From the NCBI RefSeq assembly GCF_000247815.1, contig NC_021674.1:13219562-13283561 (forward strand): DNA of 64,000 nucleotides, read 5' to 3'. This stretch comes from Ficedula albicollis. Its lineage: Eukaryota > Chordata > Aves > Passeriformes > Muscicapidae. This document shows, piece after piece, positions 41,045 through 55,645 of this stretch (the stretch's first letter is position 1; each line of letters starts with the position of its first letter). The position numbers and the translations under genes are program-made. Below the pieces are notes generated by a model. It did no database searches. It saw nothing but the letters and a program-made list of their open reading frames with translations, and had not been told where the DNA came from.

Positions 41045-42142
41045 CTATTACCATGAATACTAAATAAAATGTGCAGGCTTATGGATTGGCAAACTGAATT
41101 TCAACTGCAATTTGAAACAGAATCCAAGTTTTTCTGTTATTCTAATACATACAATAATAGTTTATGGTAGGAGAAGTACCATAACACTGGCAATGCTTTT
41201 CTTTGTCTTAATGATGGTAAGATCTGGTTGTTAAAATTATTAGAGAGATGCCTCTGCATCAATTAAGATGCAAACGAGACTGTGTGCCAAAGTAAAAAAT
41301 ATGGATTTTTTATAGCAGTAAATGTGATATCGAGGGAAATAGAAAGAAATAGTAAGAAGTGGGGGTGGGGGAGACACACCTGATTCTAAATGGGCCCTGG
41401 CTTCCCTAACCTTATCCCTATCACTCTGTACAATTTTACTCTATTCCGCCAAAGCCACCTGTCCTTGTTTCCACCTTCTGAAAGCTTCTTTTTTTGCTCT
41501 GAGTTTGCTCAGCAGCTCCTTATCCATCCATTGAGGCCTGGTGGCATTTTTGCCCGATTGCCTCCTTGTCAGGATGCATCGTGTCTGAGCTTGCTATTAC
41601 CATGAATGCTAAATAAAATGTGCAGGCTTATGGATTGGCAAACTGAATTTCAACTGCAATTTGAAACAGAATCCAAGTTTTTCTGTTATTCTAATACATA
41701 CAATAATAGTTTATGGTAGGAGAAGTACCATAACACTGGCAATGCTTTTCTTTGTCTTAATGATGGTAAGATCTGGTTGTTAAAATTATTAGAGAGATGC
41801 CTCTGCATCAATTAAGATGCAAACGAGACTGTGTGCCAAAGTAAAAAATATGGATTTTTTATAGCAGTAAATGTGATATCGAGGGAAATAGAAAGAAATA
41901 GTAAGAAGTGGGGGTGGGGGAGACACACCTGATTCTAAATGGGCCCTGGCTTCCCTAACCTTATCCCTATCACTCTGTACAATTTTACTCTATTCCGCCA
42001 AAGCCACCTGTCCTTGTTTCCACCTTCTGAAAGCTTCTTTTTTTGCTCTGAGTTTGCTCAGCAGCTCCTTATCCATCCATTGAGGCCTGGTGGCATTTTT
42101 GCCCGATTGCCTCCTTGTCAGGATGCATCGTGTCTGAGCTTG
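41045..42142. repeat. Tandem duplication, 2 x 549 bp
   Basis: Unit 41045-41593 (ctattaccatgaatactaaa to cgtgtctgagcttg) is repeated at 41594-42142. The only difference I found is aatactaa versus aatgctaa near the start. Each unit holds about 340 bp of plain intron followed by about 208 bp of antisense CR1 ORF, so the duplication breakpoint falls inside the CR1 element. Confidence 0.96.
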
Positions 42143-42345
42143 GAGAAAGTGATCCTTGAATAGCAGCCAGCATCCTTGGGCCCCTCTGCCCTCCAAGGCT
42201 AATTCCCATTGGATTCCAGTCAGTAGTGCCTTGGAGAGGCCAAAAGCCTCTCAAGTCCAGGGCAGTGAGTTGGCTGTGTGCCCTCCTTGCTATCCTGAGC
42301 ATCTCATCCCCCTCCAAGTCGTGGTCACGTTATGCATGTTGGTGT
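41386..42345 (-). mobile_element. Degenerate CR1 ORF fragment, antisense, split by a duplication
   Basis: On the minus strand the frame from about 42200 down reads EGRGAQGCWLLFKDHF, RQSGKNATRPQWMDKELL and KLRAKKEAFRRWKQGQ, then an in-frame TAG, then SKIVQSDRDKVREARAHL. This is the CR1 ORF2 linker between endonuclease and reverse transcriptase as I remember it in birds (GKNARRPxWMNKELL, KKEAYxxWKQGQ). A frameshift upstream (about 42230) and the TAG show it is dead. Because of the 549-bp duplication its downstream end (about 208 bp) occurs twice, at 41386-41593 and 41935-42142. The open frames here are pieces of this element. Confidence 0.85.
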
Positions 42346-45300
42346 GTTTTACCCATGAAGAATAAAATTCACTTTACTATTTCAGGATGCTTTTTGGCTT
42401 CGTTTCTCTAGCCCAGACCAAACATACTGGAAATCACATGAATATGCTTGCTTTTCACTAGCTTTCCTTCAGAATTTTTATATAACTTAATGAATATACC
42501 TTGTACAGAAAAAAATTGCTTTTCTGAGTTGTTCTTGTTGCCATTGACAGCATATTTCCCTAGCAATCAATCATAAAGGAAGAGATCCTCCTGTTAATTA
42601 ATAAGTAGCTCAAATAAACTGTGATTTTTTTTCCTCTAAATTAAGTTTGGTGTCTTGCAACCTTTTGCTCCTAGCCTTCAAATCCAATGCACAGTGGTTC
42701 CCTCCTATTGTAGAATGCTGTGACATTTCTCAAGGAGCTTTGCTAATTTCCTTGACTTTCATATTAGCTGGATCAGCAAGTACTAGATTTATTCTTTACT
42801 CTCTTCCAGACTCTCAGTCACAGTGAGCATCCACTCTAAACTACTGACTTTGCCTTTGCTTGTCTGAGGCTGCAGTGGAGGGGGAAGGGAGATGTAAGAA
42901 ATGAGAAAACATTTTAAAATTGTAATCAACCAGACCCCATTTGCTAGTAATTCTGTCAATCCACTCAGATTTTGAGGAATTCAAAGAAGAAGGAAGAGAT
43001 GGTGCTTTTTAATTTCCTTTTACTGAAAGAAGTTTTGACCTATAAAGAAGATCATTGGTAGGACAGAACTCCTGAGACCATATTTAGGTAACATTTAAGG
43101 GTTAGGTACAGAGAAATATTCATAAGATATTCTCCTCTGGTCCATGTTTCATGCTAGGTGTTCAGCAGTGCTACCAACTGCTGTGTCCTGAGTTTCCTCC
43201 CAGTACTCCTGAACTGTACATCCTGAATTTCTGAGAAGGACCACAGCTTCATAGCTGTCTTCTATGTGCCCTGTCTTGCCCATGGGCTTCATGCTGCAGT
43301 CAGTCCTCATCACAGCTATTACATTGTGGTTTAGCACAGAAGATGTATTTAGAATACCTTGCACTGATTTTTCTACATTTCTTAATAAGCAGATATTTTT
43401 GATGGGCACAAAAAGAAGCCAAAATAGGCCACATCAGGTGAGCAGAGATCAGTACAGTTGCAGTAGCTGCAATTAAAATCTTCACATTTAGCTAATCAGG
43501 AGAGAGATGAGATTTAGAAATATGATTCTTATTCACAGTTTTGTGAAAAATTAAATTGCTGAGATAATGAATATGATTGGAGAGGCTCATTACATCATAC
43601 CTAAGGGAAATGTTTGTTCTGCTCTTAACAATACTGCAAACTCTGCAGAAAAAAAGAATTAGGAAAAAAAAAACCACAAACCCAAACTAAATAAAAAACA
43701 ACCAAGCTACAGAAGCAGCTGTAAAGGTCTTTGCTTACAGTGTATCTTGTTACACACTAGGGATAGCTCTAATAACTGTTTTCTGAGACTTAAGTATTCT
43801 TTAAATTTTTTAAAACTGTTTGCCATATGCAAAGATAACAATGCAAATGTTTTTTATTTTGCTAAACCATCATTCATCCTTCAGAAAGCACCATCACATA
43901 GTGAAATCAGGGAGGAAACTTACCCTTCTTGTCAACCTCCAATTGTGTAGGGCAACATAAAGCAGAATGTATCAGTATCTATTCAGAGGTAGGTAGCATT
44001 TAAGGGCTGAGTCGCTGAAATTTTGAACTAAAGTTAGTTTCAGCTTGAATACCAGAAATCTTTTCTGGAGTATGTAATTATAGCTTGACTATAATCAACA
44101 TCTCACTTTAAGCAGTGCTTTGTTGATGTCCATTACATATGTTGTTGTTGCAGGTTCTTTTTTTTTCACATGTATTCTTCCCTTCTACATATTACTTCCT
44201 ACATCATTTTAACCTCTTAAGAACAGCCAGATTTACATGTTCCTATTTCAAAGATGTCACTAGTTTTCATACTTGGGAGAATGGGTTTATATTGCATTTT
44301 AAGGAATATTCTTTCAATGATCTGCAGCTTCCTTGGCTGATCTATATTTTTCTTGGAGTCCAAGATAAAACTTAACCAACACTCAGCCAAGTGGTGCAAT
44401 AGATTTCTCTGTAATCCCCAATATATTTCCCATTTTGCTCACATGTGTGTTATTGTTGATTTATATTGTTGACTTGTCCTTTGAAGGACTTCTCACTAAT
44501 GTTATCCTTTAAGTCAATAATTCTTGCTGAAAACCATAACTTCATTAGCTTTTCTCAAACTGCTTTTCCAATACAGAAAGAAGTTTCTGAATGTTGAATT
44601 GTACTGTGATCTCAGGTGAAATGCTGCAGAATCAAAACAGCTATAGGTCATTACAGGACACTTAAATTTATGTGTAATTTCTGGAGATGAGAAATGCTGC
44701 TTGTTTTTAGAATCTGAAGCTAGATCATGAATTCCCAGATTAAATAAGTCACCCCACACCTTCTTGTCTTTGTCATTCCCTTTTACTTCTTTCAGGCAGG
44801 ACAAACCACATTCTGACAGCATTCTTCCATTGCTTTCTTATTCTGATAGAAATACAAAAATTATACTTTAAGTCTTAAAAAACTTTGATGGAAGCTGCTT
44901 GTTTTCTGGAAGGCATTATGACTCTTTTCAAAGAAAAAGCCTTTTCACTACTTATCTGGTTCTGAGTGCTGCTATGAAAAGTTGGAAATTTAAGGATAGT
45001 TCCTACTCTAGAGATGTTACAATTTAAACCTTTGAGCATCCAGTGATCTTCTGAATCTGCTATTTTCTCATAGTATCTGTTGTCTCTAGGTTATTTTGTT
45101 AAACAACGTATGTCCCATTCTTTCCTCTTGCAAAATTTGACAATTTCTATCTTGAGAATGACATTACAGTATCTTTACAGGGAAATTAATTAACCCTTTT
45201 GTGCTGGATGCATAAGACATTTGCATGCTCCATTAGCTTCCCTTTCTTCCTCTATGGAAAGTGATGTCCCTCCACATACATAAGAAGAAAGATCTGAATT

Positions 45301-47489
45301 GGAGGCACACTAATGATTTGACAAAACAATTCCTTTTAATCTGCCTATAATTCCCAGAGAAAGCAGAAATGAAGTCTATCAAAGGAGGTGTGCATCACAG
45401 TCCCAAATTTCTGTGGTAGCTTCTGCCATTGTTATGAGGTCCAACTTGAGACATTTTCAGCAGAACTCAGAAAGTTTCCCTCAAGAAAGATAACAGGCTT
45501 AAAAAAAACAAAAACAAAAAAAAAACCAAACCAAAAAAAACACCAACACACAACAAAAAAAAATCACTCCCAAACCTTACCAAGATGAAACAACATGCGC
45601 TACCTCTGTCTCAGCTCTGGGTGCATTGTGAATCCAAAGATGCTAATGGAACCATTGTTTATTTTCTGTAGGTTTATGTTCTGTGAACTTGAGTTCTGCA
45701 TTTTTTCTTAGGATTCTTAAAAGGCTCTGTATTTTTTGCTGTATTTTGGAGTATTTTTGTATTCCCTTATTTTACTTGGATTCTTTTTTTTTTTAATCTG
45801 CATTTACAAAGCAATTAGTGAGTAAAGTTTGCATTGTCTGTCAGAGATACGTAAAAAGTAATTTGGATATCATCAGCAGTGATGGCTGTGTGGTTGCCTG
45901 TCATATTTTTCTACCTGTAGTCATTAGATGCCATGATTGCAGTAAGGTTTCAGAGGACTTCTCACACAAAGTATTTTATGGGATTTCATTTCTTTTACCT
46001 GGGAAGGTAAAAAGTTCACTTCTTTAAGAAGCTATTGACATCTATTCAAAATAATACTTAAGCTCTCTTCAGGGTAATCCTTTATGACACAGAGCAGAAA
46101 AATTTCCTACTTCAGTCTATCACTTTACTGTAATTCACAGTCACCAGTTTTCCTTATCATTCACTTTCCTAAGCCTTCTGTACTTGCAGAGCTTCCACTT
46201 GGAACAGAGAGTAGCATCTGTACTAGCAGAGATTTATCTGTCTTTTCCTGTGAGCTGAAAGTAATCAAGACATAGTAGATTTTTATTTTTTAATAGAGAA
46301 GGAGTTCTAGGATTCTTTGTTAGTGTCTTGAAATGTAATGTCCAGCAGAAAGCAGCACTATTCACATGTTGGAGCTTGCTGTTGGAGGCTGCAGCTGAGT
46401 TAACTTGTGTGGGTGCACAAGTGGATGCTGCCTGAACATGGGTTTAGAGTGTTTGGTCCTAAATTAGCCTGTACATCAACAGATGGAAGCAAGCAACAAT
46501 AGCAGTAAGAAACAGTGTGAGGACAAGTATGATTTATATTTACAGCGTCTCTAATGCTTTTAAAGATAAAAAGATCTGTTGCCTGTTAGCCATCCTTCCT
46601 GATACCATAGGATGCTCTCTGAGAAGTCTCTTGGTTTGACAGGTCACCCACAGGTGTCCTTGTTTGATGCAACTGGTTAATCAAATCAAATCTCAAAATG
46701 TTTATGCTTGCATGCCTAAGGTCAAACCTATAGCAAGCATTCCATATGAGTGCCAAATTCTGCTTCTAGAAGCTGAGAAGAAGCAACAATTTTTTATAGT
46801 TAGCAATCCATAATTGTCTTATCAGTTTTAAATGGATGGAAGCTTGGAGGAAAAAGTATCTTGTTTCAGCATGCCTATTTCTTACTTACTTTCTTGGAAG
46901 TTCACTTTGCATCTATGTGATCATTCAACTGACAGAGAAGACATTTCCCATAATACATAAAAGGGAAAACTGGCCACATCCTCACTCTATAAATGTGCTT
47001 ATAGAGATGCAAAAATTCTATGCAAACCTTTGTTTTATGTTGTTAGTTCTCTTCTGATAGTAGGGAGACTGTTTGTGGTATCCAGCCCTTCTAAAATCCA
47101 TATGACTCAGGTCTCACGTGGGAGTTGGACCTCCTGAGGCCTTTATCCCAAACAGCATTTACTAATGATCCAAATTATTTAGATATTAATTCTGTCAATG
47201 TTGTTGAAGTTAACCTACTGAACCAACAAAAGAACAGAAAAAATATAGCTTCTGCAGGAGTCCATTACTAAAAGAGAAGCTTAAATTTTAGGCTGTACCC
47301 AAGTAAGAGAATGATCTTTTTCTGACCTGCCTTTGTTTGCTTAAAACTCATATTTTAGTATGCATGCTATGTAAAGTGTGAATTTTTTTTTATGCACAAC
47401 TCCTACCACAGTGGAAGCATTTTTGGTAATCAGTGTTATCTTCTGGAATCTGTTTCAGGCTAAGAGTGAAGATGATGAATCATGTTCAC

Positions 47490-47491
<2 letters not shown>

Positions 47492-47534
<43 letters not shown>
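47492..47534. repeat. (AT)n microsatellite
   Basis: About 20 AT units with one GT interruption near the end (atatatgtatatatat). Confidence 0.9.
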
Positions 47535-48679
47535 GCTAAATTCATCATGCTGAATGCAATCCTTCAGTGTCTTGTCACCACAAGGACCCTTTCATTGTTA
47601 TGCCCAGCAGATAATACTGTGTTGCATTATATGACTGGTCATTATAACAATTTTGTGATGTATGTAATATTTTGATTTATATTTTGTTTGCTTTTGTACC
47701 CATGTAGAGTAATAAGGAACCACTTCTGTGAAGATCTACATGAAGATTTTTTTTTCCAAGTGATTTTACTTAGAAATAAAATTAAAATTGATTGGCATAA
47801 GTATGCTCTGTTAGACTGTATGTTCTAAATTTGTTTTTCTGCTTAATCAAATTTTAAGTGTTACATACCTCATTATTTTAAACAAAGTATCACCAAAAAA
47901 AGGTTCTTTGCTGATGATTGCATTTTCTTTGTTCAGACACTTTATAAAGAGGACTCTATTTTAGGTTCAATTCTGTTTATTAAATTTTTAGACTAAAATG
48001 GAAAAGATATTTCTGGTTTCCTGAAGGTCTACATACATTTTCTCTCCCTCTCATTGTAACATGCACACATTTTGAGATAAGTGTCAGAGGCATTGATTTT
48101 TCCCTCCAGGACCACATTATTTCCTTCTTAATGATTAGTCTGGCAGCTAATGAGAGTATTTTCCTTCTCCATTTAAAGAAAAAAGTCTTATCCAAAGCCC
48201 AATGGAAGTGATGAGAGTATTTTAAAATACTGTCTCTTTGGTCCCAAACCAAAGACTCAGATTTGCCTCCCAGGTTTCAACCTATCAATGAAACCTGGCC
48301 TTAAGGCTTTGAAATACAGATGAGGGAGTGAAAATAGTGAAGATATTTTTGTTGTTGTTGCACAATGAGAATGTTTCTGAAAATTGCTCTAAACTGCATT
48401 CTTCCTGTATCTATGAGATCGGTAAGATGATTTACTGGGATTTTTCATATTGTGCTAATGCAGTGTTGTGCATAAAGGTTTTTTAGATCATTAACTTCCT
48501 GACTACATTGCAACTGAAATACTGAAGTTTGTCTATAAGTCTATAGCTGTACAAATAAAATACCCCTACTTCACCTATAGCTGTTTGCCAGGAGCTAATG
48601 TGACATGTAGATGAATGAGTAAGAAAATGAGTACCAAAACCAAATACCTTGAAAATCATGCATTTTATTGTCTTTACAG

Positions 48680-49063
48680 GGACGATATCTGTGAACACGT
48701 TACGTACTCCATATACTGCACCAGGGGAGAGTGAAATCCTTGACTTGGATGATGACTTGTATCTTGGAGGCTTACCAGAAAATAAAGCAGGCCTGGTCTT
48801 CCCAACCGAAGTGTGGACAGCACTCCTCAATTATGGATATGTTGGCTGCATTAGAGATTTATTTATTGATGGCCAAAGCAAAGATATTCGACAGATGGCT
48901 GAAATTCAAAGCACAGCTGGAGTAAAACCCTCATGCTCAAGAGAAACTGCAAAACCTTGCCTTAGCAACCCCTGTAAAAACAATGGTGTATGCAGGGATG
49001 GGTGGAACAGATATGTGTGTGATTGCTCTGGCACGGGGTATCTTGGCAGATCGTGCGAAAGAG
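48680..49063 (+). CDS. NRXN1: Neurexin-1 alpha exon: rest of LNS3 and EGF-like domain B
   Basis: A 384-nt internal exon: two bases completing Gly, 127 codons, then one base. It continues LNS3 with [37 protein letters not shown] and the C-terminal LNS signature [13 protein letters not shown]. The Cys of GYVGC should pair with the Cys in [12 protein letters not shown] follows from about 48958 to 49063 with six cysteines in order (PC, NPC, GVC, YVC, DC, RSC) ending SCER. The acceptor is attgtctttacag ending at 48679; the donor is GAAAGAG|gtaggtt with gt at 49064-49065. The trailing G pairs with AG of the next exon to give Glu, restoring SCEREA. Compared with mammalian NRXN1 from memory there are conservative changes only (for example DLDDD, MAEIQ, SCSRE, NNGVC). 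A (TA)n run starts about 35 bases after the donor. Confidence 0.97.
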
Positions 49064-49436
49064 GTAGGTTCCATGAGATGACTGCACTTCTACTTTTATA
49101 TATATATATATATTGAAAAAGAACAAACATAAAATAGATAAAATCCTGTACAATGGTTAAAAATGGTAAACTACCATTGACTGTCATGAGACAAAAAAAA
49201 AGCATCCTTGATTTCACTTGATGTGAAGTGGAGCCCTGCTCTAGGGTCAAAGCATTAATTCTAGAGGAAGGATCTTAGGGGAGGCTCTAAGATGCATGAA
49301 GAAGTATTAGGTGGCTATGACAGAGAGTCAGTATTGCTGAATATCTCCTAGAAAATACCTCCTTTTGTGTCTCATCATACATTGCTGAGTTCTGAAAAGC
49401 TTTGAGAAAGCAATTTTAAGTATTATTGCATTGCTT

Positions 49437-50001
49437 TGATGCCTTGGAGTGGCTGCCTAGAACAGAGGCTGGATGAAGTTAAGAGAATAAAGTGGGCACT
49501 TGTTAAAGGCCTTCAATAGAAACACCTTGGACAGTCAAAAGCTTCCCAGCAGCTACACTCAAGATGGACAATGGTCACGAGTTTTTCAGACAATTATAAA
49601 TTTCATCCATATGCATATTTAGGGGTTAATCCTCCAATTACAGCTTCAGGTAATGAAGTCATATTCCCCCAGTTTGCTCTCCCCCAATTCACTTTTGTTT
49701 ATACCTGATGCTGAAGGGTGTCCTTGGGTTCCAGGTCCAGAGGGATTGTTTTGTCTGACCAAAGCGTGAAGAGTAGTTAACACTTTAGATGAAGTTTAGA
49801 GTTATGCACTAATGCAGCACTCCCCCAATTCACTTTTGTTTATACCTGATGCTGAAGGGTGTCCTTGGGTTCCAGGTCCAGAGGGATTGTTTTGTCTGAC
49901 CAAAGCGTGAAGAGTAGTTAACACTTTAGATGAAGTTTAGAGTTATGCACTAATGCAGCACAGAATTTGAAAAATATAAAGGCTAAAATCTTAAGGCATC
50001 A
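49437..50001 (-). mobile_element. Solo LTR, minus strand, with inverted TGATGCCTT...AAGGCATCA ends
   Basis: On the + strand it runs from TGATGCCTTGGAGTGGC (49437) to ATCTTAAGGCATCA (50001). The first nine bases, TGATGCCTT, are the exact reverse complement of the last nine, AAGGCATCA, giving the TG...CA termini of an LTR. It aligns over its whole length with 21474-21970. The minus-strand orientation follows from that copy, whose TATA and AATAAA signals lie on the minus strand in the right order. It contains an internal perfect 141-bp tandem duplication (49679-49960). No clear target-site duplication is seen, and no retroviral genes are present. Confidence 0.8.
49679..49960. repeat. Tandem duplication, 2 x 141 bp, inside an LTR
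   Basis: Unit ctcccccaattcacttttgt to actaatgcagca (49679-49819) is repeated at 49820-49960; I found no difference between the copies. Confidence 0.95.
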
Positions 50002-50444
50002 GCTAAATTGTCACATTTCAGGTCCAAACTGAGGTCTTGTTCTCTGCCTATTTATGTCAATATTAGGATATAATTAAATTTACTTTTGAATTTCGCCATA
50101 TCACTTAAATCCATGGCCAGAACTTCACTCATGAGTCAAAGCAGAAGAGTCAGTAGGAATTAATATTTTTTACTTCTCTCTTTTTGAAAAGATCCAAGTA
50201 CCCAAGGAAACTGTCTGTAGTTATCTAAAATCTCTGAGTATTCCTCTTACCTAGAAAAGTTAGCAGTGAAGTTGACAAACTCCATTTATTTAATTGAAAG
50301 GCAGATGTTGAGGTTAGTTAATAGATAGAAAACCCTGTAATTTATTCAAAATTGCAGTGTGCTAATAAAAGTCTTTAATCTAAGTAGGTAAATTATAAAA
50401 AATAACATATCCCATATGCAGGCCTGCTGAACCTGTGTGTTTTT

Positions 50445-50607
50445 AATACTTAGTTTTTGTTTTGTTTTTTTTTTGTTTGTTTGTTTGGGTTTTTTTTTGT
50501 TGTTTGTTTGTTTGTTTTTTTAAATGTTAATACTTAGTTGTTTTTTTTTTTGTTTGTTTGTTTGGGGTTTTTTTGTTGTTGTTGTTTGTTTGTTTGTTTT
50601 TTTAATT
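50445..50607. repeat. T/G-rich direct duplication, about 84-bp period
   Basis: The unit aatacttagtt, T run, (TTTG)n, gggtttttt, (TTTG)n recurs at 50529. Slippage in the T and TTTG runs makes the copies differ in length. Confidence 0.85.
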
Positions 50608-52008
50608 TTTATTCGTATTGGAATAGAAAGTGTTTCAATGCCAGGAGTTTTATTTTTTCATCTCACAGTTGACACAGTATTTTCCTCAGATTTGTCTTCA
50701 ACCTGAAATCTAAATTTAAAGTTTATTGACTGAAAATTAAGTTCTTTTAATCGAATTTGAGTAATTTTTTGACTTAGTCAGATGAAACGAAAATGTATTC
50801 TTTAGAAATAAAAACCCCAAGGAATGTTCTGTGTGTCAGCAGATATGTGCAGTTATGTAGTTTGGATTTTGCAAGCAGATTCTCAGATTCTTCAGTGGAG
50901 TTTCTGTGTCGTACGTTTTGACTGTTTATGCCTTTGGCTCATGGCCAGCCGTTCCGAGCTCTGCAGAGTGCTGATCCTGGTGGAGTGGAGCCGGCAGAGG
51001 GATAACGGAGCTGCCTGGTGCATCCCCGCAGCCCTCGGTTCAACATGGCTGGTGTACCACCCTGTGGCCAAACTCCCCAATTACACAGGGGCTCAAGCAA
51101 AAACCGCATTTGCATTGTTTTTAAAATCCACTGAAAAGCCAGGAAACATGTGCCTTAGAGACATAAACACATGCAGATCTGCAAAGAAGTGAAAGCAGGC
51201 TTCATCACAGCAACTTCCCATTCATATATTGGACAGGTGGTGATGTTTTATAAAGAAACCTTTGCCTTTTATTTCCCATGCCTTATTTTCAAGCGTTGTC
51301 CAGCTTAAGGCTTCACTTTCCCAGTGCATTCCCCTGGTGGGAATGGTGGTAATGGAGTGGTGATGTTGGCTCCTCCACGACAACATTTGGTTCTTGTCCA
51401 ACAGAAATATGTGTGGCACTTCAGCAGCATGAGATCATTTCCTGCTCTTGGGTTTCCTTCTCCAGAGGGAACTGCACTGAAAGGAAATGTCTTCTCAGTA
51501 ATATTCATTTCCCAAGTGGTCATGGATTAATAAGATTATAGCTTTTGGGCTGCTGAAAGTGTCGTGTTGGCATCCTACCACACAAAGTTATTGTAACTAC
51601 TACCCATGTGTAGGAACTGATAAACTTTTGTATTTGGTGATGTAAGCAGCACATTTACAATTGTTCCAACTAGTTTAAATAAAAGGCGAACATGCTCATT
51701 TCAGCAAAACAATGCAGTTTCACAAAGAAAAGAAAGGTTTAAGATAAAATACTGGAGATAAAACAACTGGAATATTAACATTAAGTAATTAATGTGTCTT
51801 CAGTAAAAAAAAAGTGTGGAGCTACTTTTTATTGCCATTTAATTTTTTTTCATCTTATTTCACCTGAAATAGAAGTGCTGATATCTATACATGGATGTTT
51901 AATGAACAATGCAGAACCTAAAATAATTTCAGCTCATTAGTGCACCAAAGCCCTGGAACACCACTGTGTTTTAATTTGTGTCTATTTTAATTTGTGTATA
52001 CTAAAAAT

Positions 52009-52201
<193 letters not shown>

Positions 52202-52810
52202 TTATATCCACATCCATTTTATCCTGTTGCAAGTTATACTTGATTTTATTCTTGATTTTCAGTAAGGTTAAACATCAGCATAATCTGTAGATTGGCTTTA
52301 GTAGATTTAGCAGATGGATGGACAGATGTCACAGCAATATAATTTGGCATCCTCTCATACTTTGAGGATCACTGAGTGAGTGACTCAGTGGCACAGTCTT
52401 TTGCAGGTGTATTCTTTTGACTGGACTGCCAGGAACAATAGTAAAATCAAACAGAGATAAGAAAAAGTAAACATGCAAACAAAGGTTTATGAAGGTGACA
52501 TTTCTGAGAAGAAAATCTGTTTAAAGTAGAATGGGTGTAGATGTCCATACTGTGCATGCACAGAATCCTACATACACATATACACATTAAAGAAATGTAG
52601 CTTCCATTCCTTGTGTTATACCTGGATGCGTTAAATTTTTAAATTAAGAATAACTGAGGTTATATGAGGACAGATGGCATGAAGAATCAGGTGTTCTAAG
52701 TATACTAATTCCATCACTGTCTTAAAGTAGCTGATTGGTCCTGTGTGTTAACGTTGTAACAAATTTATAATGTGGCTTAGGACCTCATTCAGTCTTGAAA
52801 TAATACCAGT

Positions 52811-53228
52811 GTAGGAATTGGGAGGTGTGGAAGGAGCTGACACCTTGACAGGGCCTCCCTGGAAAATCATGCCTTAGATAAGAAATTGCTTCTTTAGAAT
52901 GACTAATGCTAGAAATGTTTTCACCCCCTCCTGCAGACTCCCGCGTTACCTCTTTGAGCTTTAACTGGGCCTTTTTTCAATCCCTTTGGTAGTTGATCAC
53001 TTTTACCTAAAACCTTTAAGTACTTGGACAGTTTTCAATCCTTAATATCATTGATTCATTTTCTAAGGCACCCTGACCCTATAAAACCCCCTTTAATAAT
53101 TTATGTACTCGGACTGCTGCTCAGACCCCTTCATAGAAATAAAGTTGTCTGTGGAACCTCTGTGCAGCTTTCTCGGTCTCTTCTTCGCTGGCTGAGAAGG
53201 TGCTGCAAGCAAAAATGAATCTCACAAA
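52811..53228 (+). mobile_element. Candidate solo LTR, plus strand
   Basis: The segment starts TGTAGGAATTGGG and ends CTCACA. It carries a TATA box (TATAAAA at 53080-53086) and an AATAAA at 53138-53143 about 50 bp later, followed by a C/T-rich tail (cagctttctcggtctcttc), an arrangement typical of LTR U3-R-U5. I see no target-site duplication (accag on the left, aaaga on the right), so the ends are provisional. Confidence 0.45.
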
Positions 53229-53796
53229 AGAGATGATAGCCTAAGCTTTAGGCATCACTTGCACCTAAGCACCTGGTGGCTGAGTCTGCCTGAAGCAGCC
53301 AGGAAAAGCTGTTCCATACTGAACATCTTATCTGGGCTTCTTGTGGCAACCTGGGGCAAAACCCAAGCCCCAGCAGATACAGGGGGGAATAATTTCAGCT
53401 TCTATTCACATATTATCCAGTAAATAATCACATAAAAAGAATTATTTCTATCAGATTGATGAAAATGTTCCATATAGATCTCCAAGGCTTCAGATTTGGG
53501 CCCAGGTGGATTGAAGAAGATACCATGGAGAGAACACAAAACACTGGGAAGAGAACAAAAAGTTCAAAATTGACTCAGTAGCAGCTAATATATTTGAATA
53601 TTCACACAATTTCCTGGAGTAAAATCATGTATATCAGGCAGCATTTTCAGGGCATGACATTTTTTTTCTACTGGTAAATAAAACAGGATCAGAGAGGAAA
53701 CCTGAATACTTGGATATTGATATCCAGATTTCTCATACATAACGTGTCATGACTCCGGACTGTACAATCTGTCATTTCTGTGCAAAATTTGGGGGG

Positions 53797-55645
<1,849 letters not shown>

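Larger units (their letters stand above)
39034..48679 (+). other. NRXN1: NRXN1 intron within LNS3
   Basis: A 9.6-kb phase-1 intron splitting LNS3, bounded by gtaagt at 39034 and a tctttacag acceptor ending at 48679. It holds a CA/A-rich tract (40321-40428), an 11-base C run followed by a 50-bp tandem duplication (40945-41044), a 549-bp tandem duplication (41045-42142), an antisense CR1 ORF fragment (to about 42345) and an (AT)n microsatellite (47492-47534). From 42400 to 47490 and from 47535 to 48679 I see only plain AT-rich intron, with an A-rich tract near 45500-45570. Confidence 0.9.
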
